NCBI GenBank assembly: GCA_006384855.1
Contig: VCJN01003067.1
Span: forward strand, 62,001 to 126,000
DNA from: Tetraselmis striata
Taxonomy: Eukaryota; Chlorophyta; Chlorodendrophyceae; Chlorodendrales; Chlorodendraceae
Direction of reading: 5' to 3'
Length of the DNA stretch: 64,000 nt
Shown: one piece after another, positions 23,440 to 36,230 of the stretch
Position numbering within the stretch: position 1 is the first letter of the stretch
Layout: every line of letters begins with the position of its first letter
Made by a program: the position numbers and the translations under genes
Notes under the pieces: generated by a model
Told to the model about the DNA's origin: nothing
Databases searched by the model: none
Seen by the model: only the letters and a program-made list of their open reading frames with translations

Positions 23440-24383
23440 TATGCTGCAGTGTTACACAGCACCGGCGTTGTGATTGGCACTCATGAAGCACTGGGGCTCT
23501 TCTGTCATGAAGCGGCCGGCACGGTATATGAGATAGTCAGTAGGCAGCATGTCATGCGGCACCTTCTGTCACGAAGTCAATCGACATTGCTGCTCTCTGT
23601 AATCGCAATCGGACAGTACGTTGTTTCTTCACATCAGCTCCGACAGATTCAACTCATCAGCAATATACCAATGCAACCACAATATACATTTCAATCATAA
23701 CCCCCGTGTGACCAGCATTTACCAAGATGGGAATGCCCTGTCCTCCACCCCACAATCCACACTACTGGCAGCTTCCATGGCAGAAATTGTCATTTAAAAA
23801 TGCAATGTGTGCTGCAACTTGTCATTTAATATGCATATCACACGGATGTAGATGCTTGTCTTGGCTCTACACGGACATTGCCACTCTTGCACGAATCGCG
23901 ATGGCGGGATGCCGGATGAATACCGGGAGCTACAGCTGAGCACAATATCTTTGCCAGTCAGAGCATGTAATAACGACATACCCCCCTTGTGCTTCTCCTT
24001 TTGTTTCAAATTGTCAAGTGTTCAGTAGAGAGTGTGCATTACCACTCCGGATGACGCCACATGACCATGCCACGAAACAGGAAGCCAAAGTCCTGCCGGA
24101 TTGTACACGCGTGGCGCTGCTGCTGCGGCAGCCCAATGTAGTACTCACTCATAATCACTGGCCTTCAGAGGGCTGCACGCTACGGGCTACTGCCGACCCT
24201 ATGCGGGTTCGTGCACCCGGGCCGTGACACAGCTGGCCTGCGTAGCCTTGAAAACACTAGTAGGAATAAAGACGAAGACGAAGTTTTAAATGCTCGCAAG
24301 CCGGGACATGCTCGCTCGGGAGTGGTCGCAGGACGACAGCCAGCCAGCAGCGGCAGCAGCAGCAGGAGCACTCGCAGTGCGTC
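23440..24383. other. No further exon seen
   Basis: Downstream of the coiled-coil exon and 3' of the RuBisCO-like gene on the other strand. Short frames only. Confidence 0.35.
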
Positions 24384-27300
24384 TCACGATCGGCCGGCGA
24401 GCCTGGCGAATTTCCTGGCGTTGGCCTCCAGGTCGGGGGACTCGGTCAGCAGGCTGCCCCCGATCAGGAGCATCACGTCCTGGCCGTACACGGAGACCTG
24501 GTGCTGCGTGCTGTCCAGCGCCATGCCGCCCGCGGGGCAGGGGAACAAGGGCCGGCACTCGCCCAGCGGCGCGGCGCAGGCCTGCGCGATGGAGAGGCAC
24601 TCCGCCTGCGTCATGGCGAAGCGGCTGCCAGTGTTGAGGAAGATGGTGACGTCGCAGCCGGCGATGCGCGGCAGCAGCGCCTGCTGCACGCGGTGCGCGA
24701 AGCCGTGCACGGGTGTGCCGGGCGTGTTGCTGCCGCCCACCATGCCGAGGTAGGCGGGGTGGCACAGGATGGGCAGCCCAAAGTCGGCGTTGGCGGCGAG
24801 CAGGCGGACGCCGTCGAAGCCGGTGATGCCGGGCAGCATCAGCACGGCGCCTGCGCCCGCGCGCTTGGCGTACATGGCGCGCTCCAGCAGCAGGTGCGCC
24901 GGGCTGTTGAGGCACGGCGCGTAGAGGCAGCGCCGCCCCGTCTCCGCGTTGGCCTTGGCCACCGCGCGCGCCACGGCCGTGACGCGCGCCTCGAACGGCG
25001 CCCACCGCTGGTTCTGCAGCCCGTCGTCGTCCTGCCGCGCGGGTCGGTGCAACCCCTATCCGTCAGAGCGCTGCGGGCACCGCAGCAGCGGGGAGCCACG
25101 AATGGGGTCTGAACTCGGCTGGCCACCCTACCCCCACAACAGTCATCAATCCACGGGGTGCCAATGTGGTAATAACAAGAACAAAGCGAATATCAGCGAC
25201 AATAAGTAAAATTATTGATATTATTCTATATATGATAGTTATTGCTATTTTGTATTTCAAGCCTGACGTTATAAAGCCAGGCTCAAATTTGAAATATATT
25301 TGTTAATCTTTTTTGTCTTTTGATGTTGTTTTTTGTAACAAATACCTCACCGGATTAACCTTCTCTTTTTTTATACACCTCCCCACCAATAGATGGAAAC
25401 AAAAAGAAATAACCATACTACATCCCTTGTCCGCTCGGTTGAGCGGTCGTCTCGTACGCGAGAGGTGCTGCTATCGATTCCTGGCCGATGTATTTCGGTA
25501 ATATCGCCCCGGCGTGTCCTGGGTGTACCCGGCTGATGTATTAGCCCTTCGGGGTTCGAATGAGGCAATGGTTTACGTGCTATGCCAGACCTGCGACTGC
25601 AATCGGCGCAAGAGGTAAAGTGCTGGGGCGGCTTCGGCCGGTGTCCAGGGGCAAATTTTACTTTACTTTACCAGGGACAAGTATTTGGGATCGCGGGTCT
25701 CAAACACAATAAGAGAGTTGCCGTGCGCCATCAAAGTCCGTCAGAGATTCCGTGTGCTGTTCGGGATGTGTCCTGGATACGCATCCGACATCATCGATGG
25801 CAACGCCATGGAAGGCCGGTGCTCTGGCAACATCAGCCACATCGGCATGATGGGTCGGCAGCATCAAATCATCCGGGTCATGCAGCCCCTCTTCCTGGTG
25901 TTCTTCTACTCTGAGCGCATCCACCAGCCAGGGTATGATCGCTGAGCAACGTGCCAGCTGACACGACGTACCGCCCGGTGTTTAGAACTGGCGACATAGC
26001 ACGCGTACGCTGTCTCCTGTACCCCGTACGAGACCACCTCCATCCCACCCATGAATCGGCCACAAGCAGTGCACACGATGGAGCAAACGATGTTGCAAAC
26101 GAGAGAGAAAGAGAGAGAAAGACTCTTGACATGAAATCTTAGGTGTGTTATCCCGACTTTTCAGATATAAATAGCTTTGCTCTGTGCGGGAGGGTGGGGG
26201 GGAAGGGGGGGGGGGGTTCAGTAGCAAACAATAGATGGCAAACCCAAAGTACGGTTACGGTAACAAGCTGCCCAGCATGTGAGAGGTCAAATGCCGACCA
26301 TTCTGTTATGCTGCTCGAGTGTCCGTTCGGGTTGCCCTGTTATGGTTTGCCCTTAAGATAGGAAACCTATAACAAAACCGGTGCTATGCGCCGCAGATAC
26401 GGCTCGCACGCTACCTACCTACAGGGGAAGTCGACACATCTGCGCTGTTAGTTGGTCCGTCTGCATTTGGCCCCTCACATGTAGCGCACGTGTCGCCCTT
26501 GTTCCCGGAGTTCTTATCAACGCGGCACCGGCATATGTGGGCCGCACGCAGCCATAGTTGGAGGCTTTCCTATCCTATCGCGGGCTCCTGTTGGGGCGTA
26601 GGCGCGCGTTGAACATAAAAAATCCGTACTTCCGGTGCCGCCGAGGTGATATGGACACTGCGAAGGAGGTCAACAAGACCCTGCCATGCCTGTCAAGAGG
26701 TCAAACGTACACGACACCATAGCGACGTTTCTTGTTGCTGCATGCAGGCCCAACGTGAGGCTTAAACTAAGAGTTATATATGTCCTGTCCCGGGGGCGAA
26801 AAAAAAGGGGATTCAGTATGTGCGTAGGCACCCATAGATGGCTAATATCATGCCGCTGGCAGCGCTGCCTTGCGGCACTGCTGCTTCGTCACCCGCTTGC
26901 ATTCAGTCTGCACCGCTCACCTTGATGATGTCGATGCCGCCCATCGCAAAGGAGTAAGCCATGGCCGCCAGCTCCTCCACGCTCCGTCCCATCGGCTTGA
27001 GCGCGGTGCACAGCATGGGGCCCGCCGGCACGCCGCACAGCCGGCGGAGCCCCTCGATGCCGAAGCGCGGGCCGGGCAGCCAGGCGCTCATGCCCGGGCT
27101 GGGCTGGAAGTCCACCAGCTGGACCTCCGCGTGCTGGCAGGTCAGCCCGAACAGCACGTTCATCAGCTGCGGGAGCTCCTCCCCCGCCGCGTCCTCGGGG
27201 TAGCTGATCATGACGCGCCACACGTTGGCCGCCGCGTCCCTGCGTGCATTGGCAGCAGCGCAGGATGGGGACGCCTCTGTCATACCTGTTATCCTGTCAT

Positions 27301-27607
27301 CATTATATCTGTCATACCAAACAATCTTCGCCTCGCCACCCATGGCGAGATGATTTGCCCGCGTGAAACCGTGAAGGGTTCTCCTATGTATGATGCGGGC
27401 AGTCGCTGAAGCGAGTGGGTACACGTACTTCAGCTCCAGCTTCTCGATCCGCCCGACGATCTGCTCCTCGATCCATGTCCCAGCCACGATCTGTTCAGGT
27501 ACCTCGACAGTCTGCTCGATGCATATGTCCCGAGCTTTGCTGCGGGCGGCTCCTTCGTCCAGGGCCACCAGGTGGTACTCCACCGTGAAGCGCGCCGGGC
27601 TTGCCAT
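24384..27607 (-). CDS. RuBisCO-like protein (form IV)
   Basis: Three exons with consensus sites: 27429-27607, 26921-27239 and 24384-25031 (TGA). They sum to 1,146 nt, 381 residues, the usual length for the family, with no stop or frame change. Exon 1 holds the N-terminal alpha/beta domain (FTVEYHLVALDEGAA). Exon 2 carries ALKPMGRSVEELA and ends GGIDIIK; exon 3 opens DDDGLQNQ, so the intron splits the carbamylation motif KDD. Against true RuBisCO: the first lysine of KPxLG is kept but the second is Met; the metal site reads KDDD rather than KDDE; a loop-6 lysine is absent (MVGGSNTPG); SGG is AGG. It should therefore not fix CO2; form IV proteins with known roles act as enolases or isomerases in sulfur metabolism. 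No organelle-targeting extension is obvious. The 1.9-kb intron 2 carries a SINE. Confidence 0.9.
25420..25672 (+). mobile_element. tRNA-derived SINE, copy 2, inside RuBisCO-like intron 2
   Basis: Best-preserved copy: A-box-like CTCGGTTGAGCGGTC, B-box-like GGGTTCGAATGAG near 25553, and a clear TTTTACTTTACTTTACC tail. It lies antisense to the host gene. No perfect target duplication was found by eye. Confidence 0.65.
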
Positions 27608-27609
27608 TG

Positions 27610-28748
27610 CCCGCCGGGGGTACTGCTCGGCGGATGGCTCTCAGACCGAGCTGCCGGCTGTACGTGGGGCTGAGTGATGTACACCTCCGGGCAGCGCACG
27701 CGGTAGGCTGCTTGGGCAGGGGATAACCTGCTGCGTGTGTGTTTGTGTGCTGTAACTGCTGACTGAGAGTCTGAGAGTCAGCAATAATGGGCAGTCCCGC
27801 CTTATCCCGATCGTCGCCCCGCGGCGGCGGTGCTGCCGACTGTGTTGTGTCCTTGTGTGCGGATAGATTTTTCGTATTTTTTTAATCCACAGCCAGTACG
27901 GATGTGGATATGAACACTACCGGTACGAAGCTTTCGATATTACCCCTGGTGTAGGTAATTGTAGATATTTTCGTGGTGATCTGTGAAATTATTAATGCTC
28001 GAATGTCGACTAGAAGTTGTATGCATATTTTTGATCCAGAACTCTATAGCGACCTAGCTAGGCTGAGCGACTACCTGTATTAATTAATGCGTCATAACTA
28101 TGAATGCTTAAAACGATGGAAAATGTGATAGCGATCTTGTCGCGCGTTAGCGCGGCGGGCGGGGCGTTTATTTTGATACTTATTATTTATATTATTATTC
28201 AACGGGTGGGGTCCGCGTACAACATACTGAACAGTAGTTACCATTGAATCTACTGATGAAAAACAGACCTGCCGGCGGTGCCAGTTGCTATATGTATGAG
28301 GCTGAATTTAGCTCTATCGCGGGTCATTTCATAGCCCCTGCCAAGCATGAGCAAGCCCACAAATTCCAAAGTTGGCAGCTTTATGCCCAAGCGGTGATGC
28401 AGTGCGCACTGGGCTCATTAGTCCCCCCGCCGCCCACTGCGCTCCCGAGCACGGAGAGCTGGCGGTCCATGTGGCCTATCAGTCATCCAGTTTGGGTTGC
28501 TGTGGCATGGTGTTAGCTGCTGAAACCATGCAATCGCGTTGCCAAGACCAGCATGGAACCATGCATGCAGACATCATAGGCAATGAGGAAGCATTCTATG
28601 TTCATTCATGGGAAGCGAGATATTACAAATAAAAAGGTTGACGCCAAACATGCGCCTGTCAAACTAACAGGCAATCAATAGTTTTGATGTCGTCAAGTCT
28701 TACGCTTGTGGGGCGTCCCAAGAGTACGGTGATTCATGCACGGGGTAA

Positions 28749-28787
<39 letters not shown>

Positions 28788-29120
28788 CTATTCCAAGTAT
28801 ATGTAGTATATACGGCGTGCTGCCCGGCTTGGAAAGACGTGCCTTCTCATCTGGCTTGGTACGAGCCATGCCACACACCCGTGCAAGGAACACGCGGCAT
28901 GGTGGATGCTCAGGTGAGTAGGCGGCTGTCACATGTGTCTGCCTCTCTATCTCTCTTCGCCCTCATCAGTCATCGCAGGGATGCACCACGTCCGAAGACG
29001 ACCTGACAGAGACACCGCAAACAATTACACATTTCAGCTGATGCATGCAAGAACGACATAGGCCCTGTGCAGCGGTCGAGTGGCTCGTTTGGGGAATGCT
29101 GTGATTGCGCACTGCTCGCA
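27610..29120. other. Intergenic; 33-base poly-G at 28752-28784
   Basis: Lies between the 5' end of the RuBisCO-like gene and the 3' end of the glycoprotein gene, so a promoter for the former should lie just above 27607; no clear TATA-type element was found. The poly-G run is the longest in the window. Short frames around 28244-28632 lack coding character. Confidence 0.45.
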
Positions 29121-29122
29121 CA

Positions 29123-32100
29123 CTACCTTGACCGTGGCATCACTGCCGCACTCCTTCGGCGGCGGACGATGACAACAGCCAGAATCGTGAGGAGCGCCAG
29201 ACACACGACTCCCAGGGCAGTCACGGAAGCTGGGCGTTTCCACACGCACACGGTACTTACTCGTTAGTGGCACCCTCATGATGCGAAATGGCATGTTGGG
29301 CAGCCCGTTCTGCTCGCAGAAAGCGGAGCCCTTACCGATGAGGGTGGTTGCGTTTCCGCCGGTGCCATCATCGCTGTCACTGTTGCTCAGTGAATTGATG
29401 TACACCTCTTGGAAGGTGGCCATGTCAGTCTCCCGCACGACGATGTTGTACTGGATCGTGATTCATCCCAGCAGCAGTAGCACGAAAGGGTGTCAGAGCT
29501 CTGGATCAAATGGCACATGTAGCGGAACGCGCAGCCAGCACGATGCGGAGCAAGCAAGGCGCTGCAGGGCTGACACTGCCGGGGACACTAAAAGCACAAG
29601 AGGTTGGCCTGACACCTCGTTACTACTACAAGTACAATGAGATAGGCAGATACCTTGGAAATGTTTCTGCTTGCTACGGGTGCTGATGGGATTTGTAGCA
29701 ATACAGAGCTCAACTCGTGCAGATTGATAAACACTTGCTGCTCTCGTATAAATAAAAATGCAAGGGCTCCGAAACCACTGTGTACTCTACCCCTCCCCCC
29801 CCCCCCCCCCCCCGCCTCCCCCCCCCCCCCCCCCCCCCACACACACACATGCATCATTGGCATGCTCTCACCGCTGTCAAATCCTGCAACACATCTTGCT
29901 CCACCTCTGAATCCGCAAGGCTGTAGATTCCCTCTTGGCCAATGACGGTGCGCTCGAAGATGGTAGCGAACTGCCTGAAGTTGAATCCAATCACTGTCTG
30001 GAAGACATACGTCACCTGGTCTGATAGCTCGACGGTGGTAAGAGACACTTCCACCTTCTCTGGGCCCATCCGGGTGACGTTTGCAAGAGCCTGCTGCACA
30101 AAGTCCTGAGTGAAAGCACCACACACACACACAAACCAGTCAGTCAATCAGTCCTTACACGGCCACGTACACTCAAGGGATACAGCTCTTAGAGCCTTTG
30201 GTTCAGTGCAGGGGCATGTTCAAGTTTTGACATTCAATCAAAATACACCCGAAGGACAACCAGACATTCCCGTATTGTAGTAAGCATGTAACACTGTTAC
30301 TAAAACGTTATAGTAGTGGCGTGTACATGGCTGCAGAAGGCCACGTAGCGGACTGACAGGGTCGATTATTGACTGACCGAATCGCATGACAAATGCAGAA
30401 TTAGGCCCTGATTGGGCCGATGAAATTCATCATGGCATCGCGCATAGTCATTTGTGTCCCAATTGTTAAGACCGGTGGTGGAGAATGCCGATGGGTCGGC
30501 TTGCGCCGAGGCAACCCGGCATGTCGATGGTGGGAGCACCAGCACCTGCCATAATACAAGCGCTGCAGCGTCGGTTTTCAATCCCTTTATTATAATATTG
30601 TAGCCGTACACGAGGCCCATTTCCAGTACATCAGGTTCTACCTACGACTTCCAGTACTCGTCAAAGGTGTATGTATGGGTCCTGTATTTCGATCACGTGT
30701 GCCGGAAATCGCGTAGCAATAATAAACATCGGCGTCGTCAGGGCGTCGTCCGATATTGCAACAAATGATCTTGAGTTCGTAGTTCTAATAAAATCACGTT
30801 GTATCGCCGCGATAGATGTACTACCGGTACTGGCTTGCGAGGATACTCCCGTACCAGTACGGGTATTGCGACTGGCAAAAGATATGGCAGTTTCACTATA
30901 GTCGTCCTGGAATAAATGTCGGTGAATACCCGTTGCGTAAGGTTACCCGCGCTGCGCCTGCCGACGGCGGCGCAAGTGGACCGGCGAAGCGCAGCATAAT
31001 ATACATTTTCTCTCATCCCTCTCCTGCTGAATGTAAGCTTATGTATGTAGGTATTCATGCATCGTTGTATGCCTTCGTATGTGTACTCCTATTGATGAGT
31101 ATGGAAGTACAGTATGCATGTATATCGCCGAGATACTGAAATTGCCCGATCTTGCGCTTAAACTTGTCACAAGTCACAATTTGAAGTTGTTGCCACCCAC
31201 CTCTGCAGCAGACTCTCCAAACAGTTGTAAGGCTTGCCAGACGCGGGCACCCGTGCGCGGGGTGAAGCCGAGATCGAGCGTCATCACATGAACCTGTGAA
31301 GCAGCAGCATCAATCCCGTGAGAGGGCGAGTGATTCACATAACAGTCACTTTCTGTCCACGTCATAGGTCCTCACAAAGAGCAACATCTAGGCGATCAGA
31401 ACTAGTGACCAACTGTGACAAATGCTAGTGACAATGATAAGAATACAAGGCTGCAGTGACTAGCAGTAGCGACAGCATTAGCCACAGTGGCCGGGCTTTA
31501 CAGAGGATGCCGGAATAATATAGTAATGTGGGAACCAGTCCAATGTTATATACTGCTCCATTTAATTCGGTTCTAAATACAACATTAATTCTGAAGTGCG
31601 CCCTCAAGATTCCGTTTGCCATGTTCTGGAGGTATAGCTTGTACGGAATATTACGCATATATATGCTATGGTGTGCGTGTGTTTTTTTGCATTTGAAATC
31701 AGCACACAATTCAACGTGCGGCTACTACGCAGACCTTGCCTAAGCGGGGGAGCCATGGAAATGCGGAGCATAGCTCGCCGAAGTGCACTTTGAGGTAGCG
31801 ACGTGCTGAGGGCTCCGGACTATGCATGCGTGTGTGACCGCACCGTGTCTTGGGGGAACGCATTGCAGTAGGCCTGCATCCCACGTGGCTCCCGCAGCAG
31901 CGCTCCGACAATGGCCTCGTCTTCTTCGTAGCAGCACGGCAGGGGCACGGGTGGAGGCGGCGATGCCGGGGCGCAAGGCGGGGGTGGTGGTGGCGGCGAA
32001 GGCGGGGGAGGTCGGCTGCACACGGCAAGCACGCGATGAAGAAATGGGAACGTGTTAGCAACACAATAAGTCATTGGGATTTGAAGCTGTCGCATTACCC

Positions 32101-34319
32101 ACAAGGAGCACCAAATAGAACTACGACACTCTTACTCGTTAAAGTTTGTATCTAGTGGGGTAACTATTTTAATATGAACGAAGAATCCTGACTGTAGCAC
32201 GCTTTTTGGGTTTGCGGCGTTTTATCATTTTTTGAGCCCCCCCCCCCCCCCCCTTCCCCCCACAAACAGACACAAACAAAGACATTAAAATACTCTGTTT
32301 ATCTGAAAACATATCGGAATACACCACGAAAAAAATAGACTATCCGACTAATTGCAGCAGAAGGATGCACGAATTTTCCGACCCGCTAACCAAATTAAAT
32401 CTTACGGTAATCTTCGAGGAGTTGGATGAAAAAATGCAGTTAAGTAAGGCATAATTTGCTTTGGTTTGGGGTTTTGGGTTTAATGGCCAAGATAATGGCC
32501 AGAGATTATAGTAATGATGGTGTCTTTCAATATCGCAGCTTTTCTTCAGGGGGGTATTTACTCAAACAAATCGTCAACGAAAAAGAAAGATGAGCGCATC
32601 AAGAAAAGGCGCGGCGAGTTACCTTGGTGGCGGGCTCGGGGGCGGTGGGCTTGAAGGCGGCGGCGGGGCGGGGGGCTGGGTGGGGGCGGACTTGGGGGTG
32701 GGGGCGGCGGACTGGTGGAGGCGGACTGGCTGGAGGAGGCTGGGCGGCGGTGGTGGGCTGGGTGGGGGGCTGGGTGGGGGCGGACTGGGCGGAGGCGGGG
32801 GTGGGCTTGGGGGCGGGGGGCTGGGTGGGGTGGACCGGGTGGGGGGACTCGGGAAAGGCGGACTGGGGGAAGGCGGGGTGGGCTGGGTGGAGGCGGGCTC
32901 GGTGGCGGAGGAGAGGGCGGAGGTGGAGGCGGACTGGTGGAGGTGGGCTCGGCGGAGGCGGGGGTGGGCTGGGTGGAGGCGGGCTGGGTGGGGGTGGGCT
33001 GGGTGGGGGCGGGCTTGGTGGCGGAAGGAGAGGGCGGAGGTGGAGGCGGACTGGGTGGAGGCGGGCTGGGCGGAGGCGGGGGGTGGGGCTGGGCGGAGGC
33101 GGGCTCGGTGGGGGAAGGGCTGGGTGGGGGGCGGGGCTTGGTGGCGGAGGACTGGGCGGAGGAGGAGGTGGGCTAGGTGGAGGCGGACTCGGCGGAAGGC
33201 GGGGGTGGGCTGGGTGGAGGCGGGCTAGGTGGAGGGAGGTCTGGGTGGGGGAGGACTGGTGGCGGTGGACTCGGCGGAGGCGGAGGTGGACTGGGTGGAG
33301 GCGGACTCTCGGCGGAGGCGGTGAAGGGCTGGGGCGGGGGTGGTCTGGGCGGAGGCGGAACTCGGAGGGGGCGGGGGTGGGCTGGCCGGCGGATGGCGGA
33401 CTCGGAGGAGGCGGCGGTGGGCCTGGGCCGGCGGGGGAGGGCTGGAGGGGCGGCGGTGGGCTGGCCGGCGGGGGAGGGCTGGCTAGGGGGACTGCTGGGT
33501 TGGAGGCGGTGGTCTGGGAGGTGGTGGACCTTGGGGGAGGCGGGCTTGGGGGCGGGCTGGGTGGTGGAGGGCTGCACAGCACACGCACGCACAATAATTC
33601 AGCAGTGCCGTTAATTTCATCAGCAGGCAGGCAGTTCATCTAATTGCGCCTCTCGGCAAATCGAATCAGCCTGAAGGAATCCTTCACATTCGCAATCAGA
33701 GGCAAACAAAAAAGGTGCAATCCACCGACTTAATCGCAATAGTAGTACAGCCCCGCAGTCGCACAGGCTTCAAGCTGGCATGTGATGCGTCACAAACCTT
33801 GCAGGTGGCGGCGACGGCGGAGGCGGAGGGCTGCGAGACAGCAACGGCACCACGAGTTAGTCATGATAGTGAAGGGTGACACCCAAGCACTTGATGTTCC
33901 ATCGGAGCATATGGAAGAAATACAATCTAGATATCCCGCCTCCCCCCTGTCTTAGCTATTACAACGGGGATGATACTCACCAGTGTCTACATGGATCTTA
34001 CTGCCAGCGATCAACCGTGCAACCAATGTACATATCTAGGTGCGCGCATGATCATTGCGAGGAATATCGGTCCACATACCTTGGCGGAGGTGGAGATGGA
34101 GGCCTCGGCGGCGGCGGGCTGGGCGGTGGCGGCGGCGGCGGTGGGGACGGTCTGCGGCAGGCGCAAGCTGTTAGTCGTGCGCTGCCCTGTGAAATCGTGA
34201 CGCCGTTTTGTCAATGTTGACAGCAAAAGGCGGCACAACTCAACATATAAAAATGCATCAATATACATTTATTTATTCAAATATTTATATACCTATATGT
34301 ACATGTATATGTATCTATC

Positions 34320-34350
<31 letters not shown>

Positions 34351-34417
34351 ATATGTATATATTTCTGTATATTTACAGATGTGTGTACATATAAGTATGC
34401 ATATATGTATGTATACC

Positions 34418-34449
<32 letters not shown>

Positions 34450-35007
34450 TATATGCATATATATTTATGTATTGGTGAACTTGGGTTGCCAAAGGCAGGG
34501 GTACTTTGATTTTTCGCAATGGTGATGTCATGTTGTCATTTGGAGTGGGACTCACGGCGGCGGGCTTGCAGGCGGAGCTGCAGGAGCCAGTGGGGACGGC
34601 GGCGGCGGGAAGAAGCATGCAGCCGCTCGGACACAGTATTGCATTTGAGCGAGACGATCGAGTGCTGCCAGGCACTGCTCAGCGCAGATGTTTTGATTGG
34701 CCAGCACTCCATCCGGCCCAAAGAGGCCACTTCTGAATACTTGGGTGTACAAGTCATCGGAGTCCGATGGCAGCGTCAGCTGGCACGCTTCTTGAATGAC
34801 TGCCCTTGCGACATTCTCTGAAGTGGTGTAGAATCCCGGAGGCGGCGGCGATGGCGCTGGGGCGTAGTAGCATCCTTCGTCATTGACAGCCTGAGCCGCT
34901 ACTGGGAGCTGCTGGCCGCTGGGAGCGAGCACCAACGCTGTAATGAAAAAGAGGCGAAGCATTGGCATCCAATGGGAGGAACGGGAGTGACGAGATGATG
35001 CCGCCAT
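29123..35007 (-). CDS. Secreted/type I membrane Pro-rich glycoprotein
   Basis: Ten exons in consistent phase outside the Pro tract: 34556-35007, 34080-34151, 33798-33830, 32623-33571, 31844-32015, 31201-31293, 29872-30105, 29654-29737, 29261-29450 and 29123-29229 (TAG). The chosen ATG gives a signal peptide ([15 protein letters not shown]). A Cys-containing N-terminal domain ([19 protein letters not shown]) leads to a Ser-Pro4 stalk, a second Cys-containing segment ([14 protein letters not shown]), and an ectodomain ([38 protein letters not shown]) with NVT, NIS and NAT glycosylation sites. The last exon encodes one membrane helix ([17 protein letters not shown]) followed by RRRR, giving an extracellular N terminus. 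Resembles wall/matrix hydroxyproline-rich glycoproteins of green algae; exact family unknown. The last intron would be only 31 nt, and the frame through the Pro tract is unresolved. Confidence 0.7.
32624..33570 (-). repeat. Ser-Pro-Pro-Pro-Pro coding tract
   Basis: About 950 bp of near-pure C-rich repeat (minus strand) encoding SPPPP-type units in shifting frames. The unspliced frame at its start does not match the frame needed by the next exon, and out-of-frame stretches appear as Arg/His/Leu-Pro strings. The tract holds several CAG|C and CCAAG|GT pairs, the same signals that bound the neighbouring small Pro exons. Confidence 0.75.
34260..34480. repeat. (TA)n/(TG)n microsatellites in first intron
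   Basis: TA-rich and TG dinucleotide runs, clearest at 34318-34350 and 34421-34460, within the first intron of the glycoprotein gene. Confidence 0.9.
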
Positions 35008-35009
35008 GG

Positions 35010-36189
35010 GACTGGGCGCAGTAGCTGAGACTCTTACGGCACCGTGGTACGGTTTCGAGTCCGCCTGGCGCATGATGGCGGCCTGCAATTTCAAGTACAA
35101 TTGAAATGTGTCAGTGAGGCTCCTCCGTATGACAGGCATAGCGATACACAGGGCATTCCAAAATTAAATACAAATCATGCATATCGCCCCAGGGCACTCA
35201 GAGGACTTTGATTCCTTCGGCAGCCTTAATTGGGAAGCACGTCGTGCGTCTCTGACAAGTCCTCTGACAAGCAAGATACTTTTGAGTACCTGGAAGAAAA
35301 CCTTTGCGAGATCCCTATTGGTCCCAAAGTTGCTTAGTAGCTCTCAAAGACACGAATGTAGCATGGACACTGGACCGCTGAAGGCGTTGGTGCTGAGGCT
35401 GAGACTGTTAGCAGATGCGACTGATTGTACGAAGTACTACGAGTGCACTTGCACTGCGGCTTTGGAATGAGATGGCGACGACTCCCGACGACATGCGCTG
35501 CACTACGCGACATGTTACTACCCGTGGTGGAAATAGCGTGCGAGGTGCCAAGGCTGCTGGGCAACGTGCGACGAGAGTTCGGGATTTGAGGGATGCGTTT
35601 AGTATAGTACGTCAATTAAGTGGCAGCGTTCTTGGTGCCAGCCAGCTTCGTGTCGCGCAGAGTTTCATTAATCCAAGATGATGATATGCACTACGACTCG
35701 GTTGGTATGTTACACTGCACGCCACGGAGACGTGCATCGAACCAAGTCGTCGCGGACACTGCATAGTTTAGCGCATCGAAGCCTAACATCGAAAGCCTCC
35801 GTCACCCCCAGCGAGGCACCATCTTGATACAGCACCGTCAGGCGCAGTTGTGTTTTGATAAGCCCGAGCAGGCGACAATTGCTGACGCCGCCGCCGGGGA
35901 TCAGGTAGTCTTAGCCTGCCGGGATTGGGACTATCTCGTCGTGGCACCACATGTCGCGGGGTGAGAGTGACGTTGGCCGGGTTGTCTATAGTGTCACACT
36001 ACACTGTGTCAAATACACAAGCAGACACACACACACACACACACAGACACACACAGACACACACAGACACACACACAAAGACACACACACACACACAGAG
36101 ACAGACACACGCGCGCGCGCACGCACACGCACACGCAAACATATGCACGCACGCACACACACGCACGCACACGCACACACGCACGCACG

Positions 36190-36230
<41 letters not shown>

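Noticed and set aside
24290-24380. C-terminal extension of the RuBisCO-like protein
   Set aside because: The family-like frame stops with TGA at 24384; the frame continuing past it is Arg/Ala noise.
24286-25126. Alternative long frames on both strands over the RuBisCO-like exon 3
   Set aside because: They are shadows of high G/C third positions; only the frame in phase with exon 2 shows family motifs.
32590-33643. Long plus-strand frames rich in Gly, Trp and Arg
   Set aside because: They are the antisense of the SPPPP tract; all six frames stay open because the repeat lacks A/T-rich codons.
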